Translations under genes and position numbers: made by a program
Part shown: positions 8,367 through 17,055 of the stretch, piece by piece
Layout of the letters: each line of letters begins with the position of its first letter
Position numbering within the stretch: position 1 is the first letter of the stretch
The notes under the pieces: generated by a model
The model's input: the letters and a program-made list of their open reading frames with translations, nothing else
Databases searched by the model: none
Told to the model about the DNA's origin: nothing
Origin: Bowdeniella nasicola
GTDB lineage: Bacteria > Actinomycetota > Actinomycetes > Actinomycetales > Actinomycetaceae
Reading direction: 5' to 3'
Length of the DNA: 35,000 nucleotides
Assembly: GCF_001907295.1 (NCBI RefSeq)
Contig: NZ_MQVR01000017.1
Coordinates: 1-35,000 of the forward strand

Positions 8367-8690
8367 ATGGCCTGGGTCATCCTCATCGTCTCTGGTGCCT
8401 TCGAAACCGTGTGGGCGGTTGCGCTCGCCAAGACCGAAGGCTTCACGAAGCTCCTCCCGATGGTCTGGTTCGCCGTCGGCGCGATCATCTCTATGGGCGG
8501 GCTCGGCCTCGCTTTGCGCTCCATTCCCGTCGGCACCGGCTATGCCGTGTGGGTCGCGGTCGGCGCTGTTACGACCCTTGCCTACTCCGTCTCGACGGGC
8601 GCGGAAAGCCTTACCGTCGCCAAGGCATTCCTCGTGCTCGGGATCATCGCGTGTGTGGCGGGGCTCAACGTTTTGTCCGACGCAAAGTAG
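8367..8690 (+). CDS. sugE: Small multidrug resistance (SMR) exporter, SugE/Gdx-like
   Basis: 107 aa with four predicted membrane helices. The essential SMR glutamate is E13 (GAFETVW), and the motifs KTEGFTKLLP and SIPVGTGYAVWVAVGAV match the SugE/Gdx branch better than the EmrE branch. Members of this branch export guanidinium and some quaternary ammonium ions by proton antiport. GAAAGG precedes the ATG at a normal distance, and the gene follows the TorD-like gene by 15 nt, so they are probably co-transcribed. The leader is too short for a guanidine riboswitch. The SugE/Gdx branch assignment is by motif only. Confidence 0.85.
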   Translation: MAWVILIVSGAFETVWAVALAKTEGFTKLLPMVWFAVGAIISMGGLGLALRSIPVGTGYAVWVAVGAVTTLAYSVSTGAESLTVAKAFLVLGIIACVAGLNVLSDAK

Positions 8691-8773
8691 GACCTTACGG
8701 GCCCTCGTCGGGTGTTTTCGCCTATTAGGGTGGAAGAGCAATGATCGTCGACGCCCAGGAGTGAGCTCTCCCC

Positions 8774-10822
8774 ATGGCTAACAGCATCTACATCGCCTCC
8801 CCGGAGGGTGAGACCGGTAAATCAACCGTCGCTCTCGGCCTCGTCGATATGTTCACCAAGACCGCGGGCAAGGTCGGAATCTACCGGCCGGTCGTTCGCT
8901 CCGGCGAGCCGGACGCTCTCGTTGAACTGCTCATCGAACGCGACAGCGCTGATCTGACCTACGACGACGTCGTCGGCATTACCTACGAAGATCTGCACGA
9001 GGATCCCGAAGCCGCCCTGTCGACTATCGTCCAGAAGTACCGCGAAGTCGAGTCCAAGTGCGACCTCGTCGTCATCATCGGCTCCGACTACACCGACGTC
9101 GCCGGTTCCGCCGAACTCGCCTTCAACGCCCGGGTCGCCGCCAACCTTGGCGCGCCCGTCCTGCTCACCGTGCGAGGCGCGCGCCGCACCCCCGATGAGA
9201 TCCGCCAGGTCGCCGAACTCGGCGTCTCCGAAATCACCGCGGGCCACGCCTCGGTCGTTGGCGTCATCGCCAACCGCGCCGATGGTGACGAGGCCGAGAT
9301 CCGCGCCGCGCTCGGCGATGCCCTGCCCGTGTGGATCATCCCCGAACATCCCCTACTGTCCGCGCCGACCGTCGGCGACCTCAAGGAGGCCCTGGGCGGC
9401 ACCGTCTTGTCGGGCGATGAGGCGCTGTTCGATCGCGAAGCCGAATCCCTCCTCGTGTGCGGGATGGGGGTCGAACACATCCTCGAACGCCTCGCCGAAG
9501 GCCAGGTCGCGATCGCGGCCGGCGACCGCTCCGAACTCCTGATCTCGCTGCTCGCTGCCCACGCTGCAGAGGGCTTCCCGTCGCTCGCGGGCATCATCTT
9601 GAACGGCGGCTACCAGCCCGCCGAGATCGTCACCGAGCTCGTCTCCGGCTTCGCCTCGCGCCTGCCGATCATCACGTGCGATACGAACACGTACGAAACC
9701 GCGCAGATCGTCGCGACCACGCGCGGGGGCCTGACCACCCGCACCCAGCGCAAGATCGACACGACACTGCAGCTGACCGAAAAGCATCTGCCCACAAACG
9801 AGCTGGCGAAGCTCCTGGAGGTCGCCGAATCCTCCGTCGTCACCCCGCTCATGTTCGAAGCCGAACTGCTCGATCGAGCCAAGCGCGCGAACAAGCACAT
9901 CGTGCTGCCCGAGGGCAAGGACGACCGTATCCTGCGCGCTGCCTCGACGCTGCTGGCCCGCGGCACCGCGCGCCTGACCATCCTCGGCCAGGAAGCCCCC
10001 ATACGCGCCCGCGCCGCCGAGCTTGGCCTCGCGATCGACGACGCGAGAATCCTCGACCCGACGATGTCGGACTACCTCGAGGAGTTCGCCGCCGAATACA
10101 CGCGGCTGCGCGCTCACAAGGGCATGACCGAGGACCGCGCCAAGGAGATCGTGCGAGACGTGTCCTACTTCGGCACGCTCATGGTCCACCTCGGCTACGC
10201 CGACGGCATGGTCTCCGGTGCCACCCACACGACGGCCCACACGATCAAGCCGTCCTTCGAGATCATCAAGACCTCTCCCGGCACCTCGATCGTGTCTTCG
10301 GTGTTCCTCATGCTGCTGGCCGACCGCGTCCTCGTGTACGGGGACTGCGCCGTCAATCCCGACCCGAGCGCGGCCCAGCTCGCCGATATCGCGATCTCCT
10401 CGGCGGCCACCGCCGAACAGTTCGGGATCGATCCGCGCGTCGCGATGCTCTCCTACTCAACGGGCAGCTCCGGGTTCGGCGCCGACGTGGACAAGGTCCG
10501 CGAAGCCACCGAGATTGTGCGTGAACGCGCCCCCGAGCTCCTCGTCGAGGGTCCGATCCAGTACGACGCCGCCGTCGACGCGGCGGTCGCCTCCACCAAG
10601 ATGCCCGACTCGAAAGTCGCGGGCCGCGCGACCGTGTTCGTGTTCCCGGACCTCAACACCGGCAACAACACGTACAAGGCGGTCCAGCGCTCGGCGGGCG
10701 CCGTCGCCGTTGGACCGGTCCTGCAGGGGCTGAACAAGCCCGTCAACGACCTTTCGCGCGGCGCACTCGTGCACGACATCGTCAACACCGTGGCCATCAC
10801 GGCCATCCAGGCCGAAGGCTAG
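8774..10822 (+). CDS. pta: Phosphate acetyltransferase (long form)
   Basis: 682-aa Pta converting acetyl-CoA and phosphate to acetyl phosphate and CoA. It has the long three-part form: an N-terminal dethiobiotin-synthetase-like domain with P-loop SPEGETGKS (residues 9-17), a DRTGG domain around residues 215-330, and the catalytic PTA_PTB domain from about 365 to the end, with the GDCAVNPDPS and SYSTGSSG motifs. The ATG lies 12 nt after AGGAG (8757-8761), a slightly long spacing. ackA follows after 9 nt. With AckA it forms the acetate/ATP pathway, running towards acetate during fermentation or in reverse for acetate use. Length is normal for the family. Confidence 0.96.
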   Translation: MANSIYIASPEGETGKSTVALGLVDMFTKTAGKVGIYRPVVRSGEPDALVELLIERDSADLTYDDVVGITYEDLHEDPEAALSTIVQKYREVESKCDLVVIIGSDYTDVAGSAELAFNARVAANLGAPVLLTVRGARRTPDEIRQVAELGVSEITAGHASVVGVIANRADGDEAEIRAALGDALPVWIIPEHPLLSAPTVGDLKEALGGTVLSGDEALFDREAESLLVCGMGVEHILERLAEGQVAIAAGDRSELLISLLAAHAAEGFPSLAGIILNGGYQPAEIVTELVSGFASRLPIITCDTNTYETAQIVATTRGGLTTRTQRKIDTTLQLTEKHLPTNELAKLLEVAESSVVTPLMFEAELLDRAKRANKHIVLPEGKDDRILRAASTLLARGTARLTILGQEAPIRARAAELGLAIDDARILDPTMSDYLEEFAAEYTRLRAHKGMTEDRAKEIVRDVSYFGTLMVHLGYADGMVSGATHTTAHTIKPSFEIIKTSPGTSIVSSVFLMLLADRVLVYGDCAVNPDPSAAQLADIAISSAATAEQFGIDPRVAMLSYSTGSSGFGADVDKVREATEIVRERAPELLVEGPIQYDAAVDAAVASTKMPDSKVAGRATVFVFPDLNTGNNTYKAVQRSAGAVAVGPVLQGLNKPVNDLSRGALVHDIVNTVAITAIQAEG

Positions 10823-10831
10823 GAGATTTGT

Positions 10832-12013
10832 ATGAACCAGACTGTCCTCGTCGTTAACTCCGGATCGTCCTCGATCAAATACCAGCTGGTCGACCCGGCC
10901 GACGGCCACGCCATCGCCTCCGGTCTCGTCGAGCGTATCGGAGAAGGCTCCTCGCTGCTGCGCCATACCTATGGCGAAAACAAGATCGAAGAAGACAACC
11001 CGATCCAGGACCATGCCATGGGCCTGGAGCGCGTCCTCGACCTCTTCAGCTCGATCGGCCCGAATCTGCACGAGTCGAACGTCGTCGCCGTCGGCCACCG
11101 CGTGGTCCAGGGCGGCGCCTTCTTCGACCGCGCGACCGTCGTCGATAGCGACGTGCTGCGCACGATCGAGGCCCTCGTGCCGCTCGCGCCCCTGCACAAC
11201 TCGGCCAACCTCACCGGCATCAAGGTCGCCCAGCGCCTCCTGCCGAACGTGCCGCACGTCGTCGTGTTCGATACCGCGTTCTTCCAATCGCTGCCCGCCG
11301 CCTCCGCGACGTACGCGCTGGACCGCGAGGTCGCACGCAAGTACGCGATCCGCCGCTACGGCGCGCACGGCACGAGCCACCAGTACGTCTCCAAGACGGT
11401 GGCCGACCACCTCGGCCGGATGGACCTCAAGCAGATCGTGCTGCACCTTGGCAACGGCGCCTCCGCCTCCGCTGTCGATGCCGGCCGCGCGGTCGATACC
11501 TCCATGGGTCTGACCCCCCTGGAGGGCTTGGTCATGGGCACCCGAACCGGCGACATCGATCCCGCCGCGGTCTTCCACCTGGCTCGCAATGCGCACATGT
11601 CGATCGACGACATCGACAACCTGCTCAACAAGCGCTCGGGCATGAAGGGCCTGACCGGCCAGAACGATCTGCGCATCGTCCACTCGATGGCCGAAGCGGG
11701 CGACCGCAACGCGCGCGTCGGGCTCGCCGTCTACGCCCACCGGATCAAGAAGTACATCGGCTCCTACGCCGCCGTCCTCGGCGGCTTGGACGTCATCACG
11801 TTCACCGCGGGCGTCGGTGAGAACGATGCGAAGATGCGCGAGATGGCGACCGAGGGCCTGGAGTTCCTTGGCATCAAGCTCGACCATTCCCGCAACCGCG
11901 CCTCGGGCCGCGGAATCCGCGAGATCTCTCGCGACTCTTCCAAGGTCAAGGTCCTCGTTGTTCCGACCAACGAGGAATGGGAGATCGCGCGCCAGGCGGT
12001 CGCCGCGATTTAA
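10832..12013 (+). CDS. ackA: Acetate kinase
   Basis: 393 aa, full length. The N-terminal signature LVVNSGSSSIKYQLVD and the MGLTPLEGLVMGTRTGDIDP phosphate-binding region are intact. The enzyme makes ATP and acetate from acetyl phosphate and ADP, and is cytoplasmic. AGGAG at 10821-10825 overlaps the pta stop codon and sits 6 nt before the ATG, so the two genes are one operon. A clear intrinsic terminator follows at 12053. Confidence 0.97.
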   Translation: MNQTVLVVNSGSSSIKYQLVDPADGHAIASGLVERIGEGSSLLRHTYGENKIEEDNPIQDHAMGLERVLDLFSSIGPNLHESNVVAVGHRVVQGGAFFDRATVVDSDVLRTIEALVPLAPLHNSANLTGIKVAQRLLPNVPHVVVFDTAFFQSLPAASATYALDREVARKYAIRRYGAHGTSHQYVSKTVADHLGRMDLKQIVLHLGNGASASAVDAGRAVDTSMGLTPLEGLVMGTRTGDIDPAAVFHLARNAHMSIDDIDNLLNKRSGMKGLTGQNDLRIVHSMAEAGDRNARVGLAVYAHRIKKYIGSYAAVLGGLDVITFTAGVGENDAKMREMATEGLEFLGIKLDHSRNRASGRGIREISRDSSKVKVLVVPTNEEWEIARQAVAAI

Positions 12014-12052
12014 CCCAACTGGTCGAACCTGTTCGAGTCATCGGCCAAAAGT

Positions 12053-12082
12053 CCCGGCATTGTCGAAAAATGCCGGGTCTTT
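12053..12082 (+). terminator. Intrinsic terminator of pta-ackA
   Basis: Perfect 9-bp stem CCCGGCATT / AATGCCGGG with a 7-nt loop (12062-12068), followed by TCTTT. It starts 40 nt after the ackA stop codon and separates the acetate operon from the beta-galactosidase promoter. Confidence 0.85.
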
Positions 12083-12108
12083 CCGCTGTTTTGGTATTCC
12101 CATTCTCC

Positions 12109-12136
12109 TTGCCGCACAGTTTCGAACGCATATACT
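12109..12136 (+). promoter_or_regulatory. Promoter of the beta-galactosidase gene
   Basis: TTGCCG (12109-12114), a 16-nt spacer and TATACT (12131-12136) form a good housekeeping-sigma promoter. Transcription would start near 12143, giving a leader of about 27 nt containing the GAGGA ribosome-binding site. No clear operator is visible next to it. Confidence 0.65.
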
Positions 12137-12169
12137 CAAATTCAATCGCACCTACTCAACGATGAGGAA

Positions 12170-15100
12170 ATGATGAAGAGAATTGCGGCACTGATGCTCA
12201 CCAGCTCGCTGGCATTGTTCACCGCAGCGGCCCCGCTGTCGTTGCCAGCCCAGGCGGATACCGCCCAACAGGGCTACACCTACCCGAAGGCCTCCCTCGC
12301 CTTCCCCGGCAATGACGGCAAGCCCCACAAGGTCACGTACGACAAGCACTCGTTCATGGTCGACGGCGAGCGCCTGAACATCTGGTCCGGCGAGATCCAC
12401 CACTGGCGCATCCCCGACGTCAACGGCTGGCGCGACCTGTTCCAAAAGATGCGCGCCAACGGCTATAACGCCGTCTCCCTCTACTTCTTCTGGGGCCTAC
12501 ACCAGGCCGAGAAGGGCGGCGACTTCGACTTCAGCCCCGGCTCGATCAAAGACCTCGACCTGCTGCTCACGATGGCGGCCGAAGAGGGCCTGTACGTCAT
12601 CGCGCGCCCCGGCCCCTACGTCAACGCAGAAATCTCGATGGGCGGCCTGCCCGCCTGGATGACGAACGAATCCGGCCGACTGCGCTCCACCGATCCCGAG
12701 GTCCTCAAGGCCTCCAAGGAGTGGCTCCACGCCTTTAACCAGATCGCGAAAAAGCATCTCGTCACCGACGGCGGCGGCTCAATCGTCATGTACCAGGTCG
12801 AAAACGAACTGCTGAGCGAGGGTGCGGGCCGCAGCGACTTCCTGCGCGAGCTCGTCACCCAGGTGAAATCCGATGGCATCACCGTCCCGCTGTTCCACAA
12901 CGACTACAACCTTGGCGGCCGGTTTAAGGACGTGAAGAAGTTCGGTACGGACTTCTACGCCTACGACAGCTACCCCGTGGGCTTTAACTGCTCGGCACCC
13001 CGCAACCAGATCGCCGACTCGGAAGCGCAGTTCCGCAACTTCGCGCCCGACACCCCGCACTTCATCACCGAGTCCCAAGGCGGCGCCTTCACCCCGTGGG
13101 GCGCGACCTATAACGCGTCCGACTGCTACTCCTACACTGATGAGGCCTTCACCCGGCAGTGGGGCGTGAACAACATCGGCAACGGCGTGACCGCGTTCAA
13201 CTTCTACATGGCCTTCGGTGGCACGAACTGGGGCTGGACCGGCTCGCCCTCCTCGGGATTCACGTCCTATGACTACGGCGCCGGAATCACCGAAGACCGG
13301 ACGCTCACAGCCAAGGCCAGCGTCCAAAAGGAAATCGGCTACTACCAAAAAGCCGTGCCCGAACTCGCCCAGATGGATCCCGGCAAGGATCCGAAGCTCT
13401 CGGCCTCCGGGCTGGGCGCGCGCGCCTACCTGCGGCAAGCGATCACCCCCGACGGCTCCGCGACGGGCAACGGCGTGCGCTCGATTGCGATGCGACTGAA
13501 GAACTCCAACTCGACCGCGAAGACTGCCTTCACGATGCCGCTCGTGCTGGGCGCGGCTGACGGCGCCGAGGACGAAGGGTTCTCCCACGATGACCGCAAC
13601 AGCGCGATCACGTACACCGGATCCTGGCAGGACGTGGCCGACGGTACCGCGGCGGCAGGCACGCTCAAGCGTTCGACGACGGCCGGTGACAAGGCCACGT
13701 TGAAGTTCACGGGCACGGGCGCCCGCGTCATCATCGGCACCGGGACCGACCACGGCGACTTCACCGTCCAGGTCGATGACCGCGAACCCGTCACCGTGAC
13801 CAAAGGCCACGTCGATACCGAACAGAACAAGCCCGCCCAGCTCGAAGCCTTCGCCATCAACGGGCTGAGTGCAGGCGAGCACACGATCACCGTGACCAAT
13901 ACGGGCACGGCCGAGCGCTCCGTCGTCTCCCTCGACGCCTTCGACATCACCGACGAGACCGATAAGCCGGTGACCGTAAACGACTCCCAAACCGATGCCA
14001 TCACCTTCACCGGCTCGTGGGAATACGCCACCGGCAAGCCGTGGACGGCCGGCGATATCGGCGGCGATGAAACGTTTTCCAAGACCAAGGGCGACTCGTA
14101 TACCTTCACCTTCGAAGGCGTCGGCTTCGATCTCATCGCACCGTTCTCCCAAAACCACGGCAGCGCGACCGTCGTCGTCGACGGCACCGAGGTCGGCAAG
14201 ACCAAGGAGACCGTGACGGGCGACGCGCAGCCGCAGCAGGTCGTACACTCCTGGCGCGCTCCGAAGGACGCTGCCCCGGCCAAGCACACGGTCACGGTCA
14301 CGGTCGACGGCCAGCCCTTCCCCGGCTCCTCGGACGCCTTCGTGTCCCTGGACGCGGTCCGATACTTCCCCACCCAGGCCTCGCTCGACGCGGACGCCGG
14401 TGGCCCCAAGGAGGGCGAGATCGGCTGGGCGAAGGTGCCGCAAAAGGAGGGCACGAGCCTCGTGGTCGATGGCCGCGACGGCCTGCTGCTGACGGCCGAC
14501 AAAAAGGTCGCCGGCCACGACATGTACTACACGACCTCCCAGCTCTTCGGCGCTCCGGTGACGACGGATGCGGGCGCGACCCAGTACCTCGTCGCGGCCA
14601 CCGGCGCGGACGGCGAGACCGTCCTGCACTACGCTAAGCGCCCCCGCGTCACGGGCGATGTTGAACAGACCTGGGATGCGGAAACCGGCCAGCTGCGCCT
14701 CAACTACACGCATGCAAAGAGCCCGCGCGATATCACGATCGATGACGGCAATGCCCCACTCACGCTTCGGGTGATCGACCGCCCGAGCGCCGTGACGACG
14801 TGGCTGATCGACGGCATGAAGGACGGTACCCTTGTCACGACCGCCGTCGAAGGCGTCGAGCTCGCGCGTACCGCGCACTATGAGGGCGCCGCCCTGAAGC
14901 TCACGGGCTCCGCGGCGAGCGCCGGCAACATCCGTGTGCTCGCCCCGAAGGGCGTTGCCAGCGTGACCTTCAACGGTGCCAAGCTTGGCGCGGTCACCGA
15001 TGGTGTCGCGACCGGAGCGATCCCCGGCCCCGCCGAGATCAAGCCGGTCAAGCTCTCGTTCGTGAGCGCCTCCGATAACGCCGAGGCCGCCGTCGATTTC

Positions 15101-16339
15101 GACGATACGGCCTGGCGCGTCGCGAACGACACCACGGCAGCGAACCCGAGCAAGCAGGGCCCCGGCCTGTCGCAGGGCGTCGTGCTCGATTCCAACCACT
15201 ACGGCGCCTACGAAGGCTCCGTGTGGTACCGCGCCCACTACACGGCGGCGAGCAACGACCCGACCTTCACCTTCACCGGTAACGGCGGCTCCGGCGTCCC
15301 GGCCCAGGGCAAGAACCCCGCGTTCATGCAGGTGTGGGTCAACGGCACGTATGCCGGCGCGCTCCCGGCGACCGGTACCGCCCGCACTATCGCGGCCCCG
15401 AAGGGCGCCGTCAAGGCCGGCGAAGACGTCGTCGTCGCGGTCCTCGTGAACAACCTCGGTCAGAACCTCGACTGGTCAGACGATGGCCTGTCGAAGCAGA
15501 ACCGCGGCCTGTTCGATGCGACCCTCAACAACGATGGCAAGGTGACGTGGCGAATCATGGGCGCGACACCCAAGGGCGCGGCCAAGAGCGCACTGAACCC
15601 TTCCGGCACGCTGTACAACAACGGCGGCCTCGGCGGCGAGTTCGCCGGCTGGCACACGCCGCAGTTCGATGACGCGTCCTGGAAGGCCGCCGACTCGTTG
15701 CACTCCCCCGCGGGCGTCACCTGGTACCGCGCGAAGGTCAACCTTTCCGTCCCCGACGGCCAGGACACGGCCTTCCGCCTCGATATCAACTCGCAGCGAG
15801 CACCCAAGGGCGATAAGGCTCAGGCGACGATCTTCGTCAACGGCTGGAACACCGGCGTCTACATTGGCGACATCGGCCCGCAGACATCGTTCACCGTCCC
15901 GAGCGCGTTCTTGAACCCGCAGGGGGAGAACGTCATCGCGATCGCCGTCGCCGCGAAGGAAGACGGGATGGGACCGGAGAGCGTGACACTGCGCGCGATC
16001 CATTCGACGACGCTCCCGGTCGTCGCCGAGACCCCAGACCCGGAGCCGACGGAAGAGCCGACCGCTGAGCCCACCGAGGAACCGACAGTCGCCCCGACCC
16101 AGGAACCGACGGGTGAGCCCACACTCGCCCCGACGGACGAGCCCACCGGCAGCCCCACCGAGGCGCCCACGAAGGCCCCGACGGATGGCCCTACTGCGGC
16201 GCCGTCACCGAGCGCGCCCGGAGGCCTGCCCATCACGGGCGCGCAGGGCACGATGACGCTCGTCGGGGTCTCTGCCCTCGCCCTCGCCCTCGCGGCAGCC
16301 GCGGGCCTGCTCTACTGGCGTCGCCGAGCGGCTCTGTAG
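12170..16339 (+). CDS. Secreted, sortase-anchored GH35 beta-galactosidase, multi-domain
   Basis: 1389 aa. Sec signal peptide at residues 1-29 (cleavage near AQA|DT). GH35 TIM barrel at about 40-370: predicted acid/base E154 in PGPYVNAE and nucleophile E301 in FITESQGG. Two related beta-sandwich modules begin near residues 480 and 611 (each starts I-T-[YF]-T-G-S-W and ends SLDAF/V), then GH35 beta/jelly-roll domains up to about 1280. A Pro/Thr/Glu-rich wall spacer (about 1285-1350) leads to LPITG (1353-1357), a hydrophobic segment and an RRR tail, the complete sortase signal. It should hydrolyse terminal beta-galactosides at the cell surface, such as milk or mucin glycans. Typical GH35 enzymes are 600-800 aa. 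ATG 12170 or 12173 may be used; GAGGA spacing slightly favours 12173. Confidence 0.93.
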   Translation: MMKRIAALMLTSSLALFTAAAPLSLPAQADTAQQGYTYPKASLAFPGNDGKPHKVTYDKHSFMVDGERLNIWSGEIHHWRIPDVNGWRDLFQKMRANGYNAVSLYFFWGLHQAEKGGDFDFSPGSIKDLDLLLTMAAEEGLYVIARPGPYVNAEISMGGLPAWMTNESGRLRSTDPEVLKASKEWLHAFNQIAKKHLVTDGGGSIVMYQVENELLSEGAGRSDFLRELVTQVKSDGITVPLFHNDYNLGGRFKDVKKFGTDFYAYDSYPVGFNCSAPRNQIADSEAQFRNFAPDTPHFITESQGGAFTPWGATYNASDCYSYTDEAFTRQWGVNNIGNGVTAFNFYMAFGGTNWGWTGSPSSGFTSYDYGAGITEDRTLTAKASVQKEIGYYQKAVPELAQMDPGKDPKLSASGLGARAYLRQAITPDGSATGNGVRSIAMRLKNSNSTAKTAFTMPLVLGAADGAEDEGFSHDDRNSAITYTGSWQDVADGTAAAGTLKRSTTAGDKATLKFTGTGARVIIGTGTDHGDFTVQVDDREPVTVTKGHVDTEQNKPAQLEAFAINGLSAGEHTITVTNTGTAERSVVSLDAFDITDETDKPVTVNDSQTDAITFTGSWEYATGKPWTAGDIGGDETFSKTKGDSYTFTFEGVGFDLIAPFSQNHGSATVVVDGTEVGKTKETVTGDAQPQQVVHSWRAPKDAAPAKHTVTVTVDGQPFPGSSDAFVSLDAVRYFPTQASLDADAGGPKEGEIGWAKVPQKEGTSLVVDGRDGLLLTADKKVAGHDMYYTTSQLFGAPVTTDAGATQYLVAATGADGETVLHYAKRPRVTGDVEQTWDAETGQLRLNYTHAKSPRDITIDDGNAPLTLRVIDRPSAVTTWLIDGMKDGTLVTTAVEGVELARTAHYEGAALKLTGSAASAGNIRVLAPKGVASVTFNGAKLGAVTDGVATGAIPGPAEIKPVKLSFVSASDNAEAAVDFDDTAWRVANDTTAANPSKQGPGLSQGVVLDSNHYGAYEGSVWYRAHYTAASNDPTFTFTGNGGSGVPAQGKNPAFMQVWVNGTYAGALPATGTARTIAAPKGAVKAGEDVVVAVLVNNLGQNLDWSDDGLSKQNRGLFDATLNNDGKVTWRIMGATPKGAAKSALNPSGTLYNNGGLGGEFAGWHTPQFDDASWKAADSLHSPAGVTWYRAKVNLSVPDGQDTAFRLDINSQRAPKGDKAQATIFVNGWNTGVYIGDIGPQTSFTVPSAFLNPQGENVIAIAVAAKEDGMGPESVTLRAIHSTTLPVVAETPDPEPTEEPTAEPTEEPTVAPTQEPTGEPTLAPTDEPTGSPTEAPTKAPTDGPTAAPSPSAPGGLPITGAQGTMTLVGVSALALALAAAAGLLYWRRRAAL

Positions 16340-16353
16340 ATCACCTATCCCTG

Positions 16354-16386
16354 GGGCGGCGCTACCGACAGGTGGCGCCGCCCTTT
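16354..16386 (+). terminator. Terminator after the beta-galactosidase gene
   Basis: Perfect 9-bp GC stem GGGCGGCGC (16354-16362) / GCGCCGCCC (16375-16383) with a 12-nt loop and a short TTT tail. It ends 7 nt before the stop of the convergent DivIVA-like gene and may slow transcription from both sides. The T-tail is weak. Confidence 0.6.
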
Positions 16387-16392
16387 GGCGTG

Positions 16393-17022
16393 CTACTCGC
16401 GCCCGAAAAGTTTTCTCAACACCGAGTGCTCGGGCTGGTGAGGTGGTTGCGTGGCGCGATCACCACCGCTGGCGAGGATAAACCTGTCGAGAAACTCATC
16501 GACCTCATCCATGTCGTAGCCTTCGCGGAACTTCGCCAGGTCGAACTTCGCGCCCGCGATAAACGTTTCAATATCGCTGCCGCGTTTGCCGCGTTTGACG
16601 GCCGCGATCAGGGAGTCGAGGAAGTCATCGACGTCATCCTGGTCATAGCCGCTGCTGTATTTCGTCTGCTGGAAGCGCACGTTCTCGATCATGGTGACGA
16701 GCCGGGTCGTCTCCTTCGGGCTCGACGCGACAGACCGCGGCGTCTTCGGATCGAAGGGAACGGCGAGCGCGGCACGAATCTTGGTGAACAATTCGTCGAC
16801 TTCGTGGATGTCGTAGCCCGTACGAACACGCGTCTTTTCGATCGCCGTCGCGTCGATGAACCGCTCGATATCCTCGCGCGGCTCGCCTGCCTTCACCATC
16901 ACGATGACCTGGTCGATGAAGCGATCGACCTCATCAATGTCGTACCCCTCCCGGAGCCGGGTCGGAGTGAACACGACGGTGGTCAGCGTGCGTGCGATGC
17001 GTGCACTGTCGTATGGGGCCAT
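16393..17022 (-). CDS. Protein with four DivIVA-like repeats in two duplicated units
   Basis: 209 aa, soluble and acidic. Four copies of a GYD-x(2-3)-[ED]VD-x-[FL] motif start near residues 26, 69, 125 and 168. They match the short N-terminal DivIVA domain, which includes F-x(n)-RxGYDxxEVDxF and binds curved membranes at poles and septa. Spacing 43-56-43 and shared DIExFI linkers show that a unit of two motifs was duplicated with an offset of 99 residues. There is no long coiled coil like that of true DivIVA/Wag31, so it is not the polar growth protein itself; a role with septum or pole proteins is inferred. The ATG at 17022 lacks a ribosome-binding site and has TAGAAC 6 nt upstream (leaderless). 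Confidence 0.85.
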   Translation of the reverse strand: MAPYDSARIARTLTTVVFTPTRLREGYDIDEVDRFIDQVIVMVKAGEPREDIERFIDATAIEKTRVRTGYDIHEVDELFTKIRAALAVPFDPKTPRSVASSPKETTRLVTMIENVRFQQTKYSSGYDQDDVDDFLDSLIAAVKRGKRGSDIETFIAGAKFDLAKFREGYDMDEVDEFLDRFILASGGDRATQPPHQPEHSVLRKLFGRE

Positions 17023-17028
17023 AGGAGA

Positions 17029-17034
17029 GTTCTA
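17029..17034 (-). promoter_or_regulatory. -10 element, leaderless start of the DivIVA-repeat gene
   Basis: TAGAAC on the minus strand ends 6 nt before the ATG. This spacing puts the transcription start at or next to the start codon. Confidence 0.45.
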
Positions 17035-17055
17035 CACCCCTCGGGGTGAGCGTGG

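Noticed and set aside
12024-12037. TCGAAC-CT-GTTCGA dyad after ackA, like a LexA/SOS box
   Set aside because: The actinobacterial SOS box needs a 4-nt centre between the arms; here it is 2 nt, and the site lies between a stop codon and a terminator.
12779-15238. Open frame of 819 codons antisense to the beta-galactosidase gene
   Set aside because: Same cause: the sense frame encodes a complete GH35 enzyme with catalytic residues, while the antisense product looks like shadow sequence.
16030-16215. Repeated Pro-Thr-Glu units near the end of the beta-galactosidase gene
   Set aside because: This is the usual wall-spanning spacer before a sortase signal, not a separate repeat array or CRISPR.
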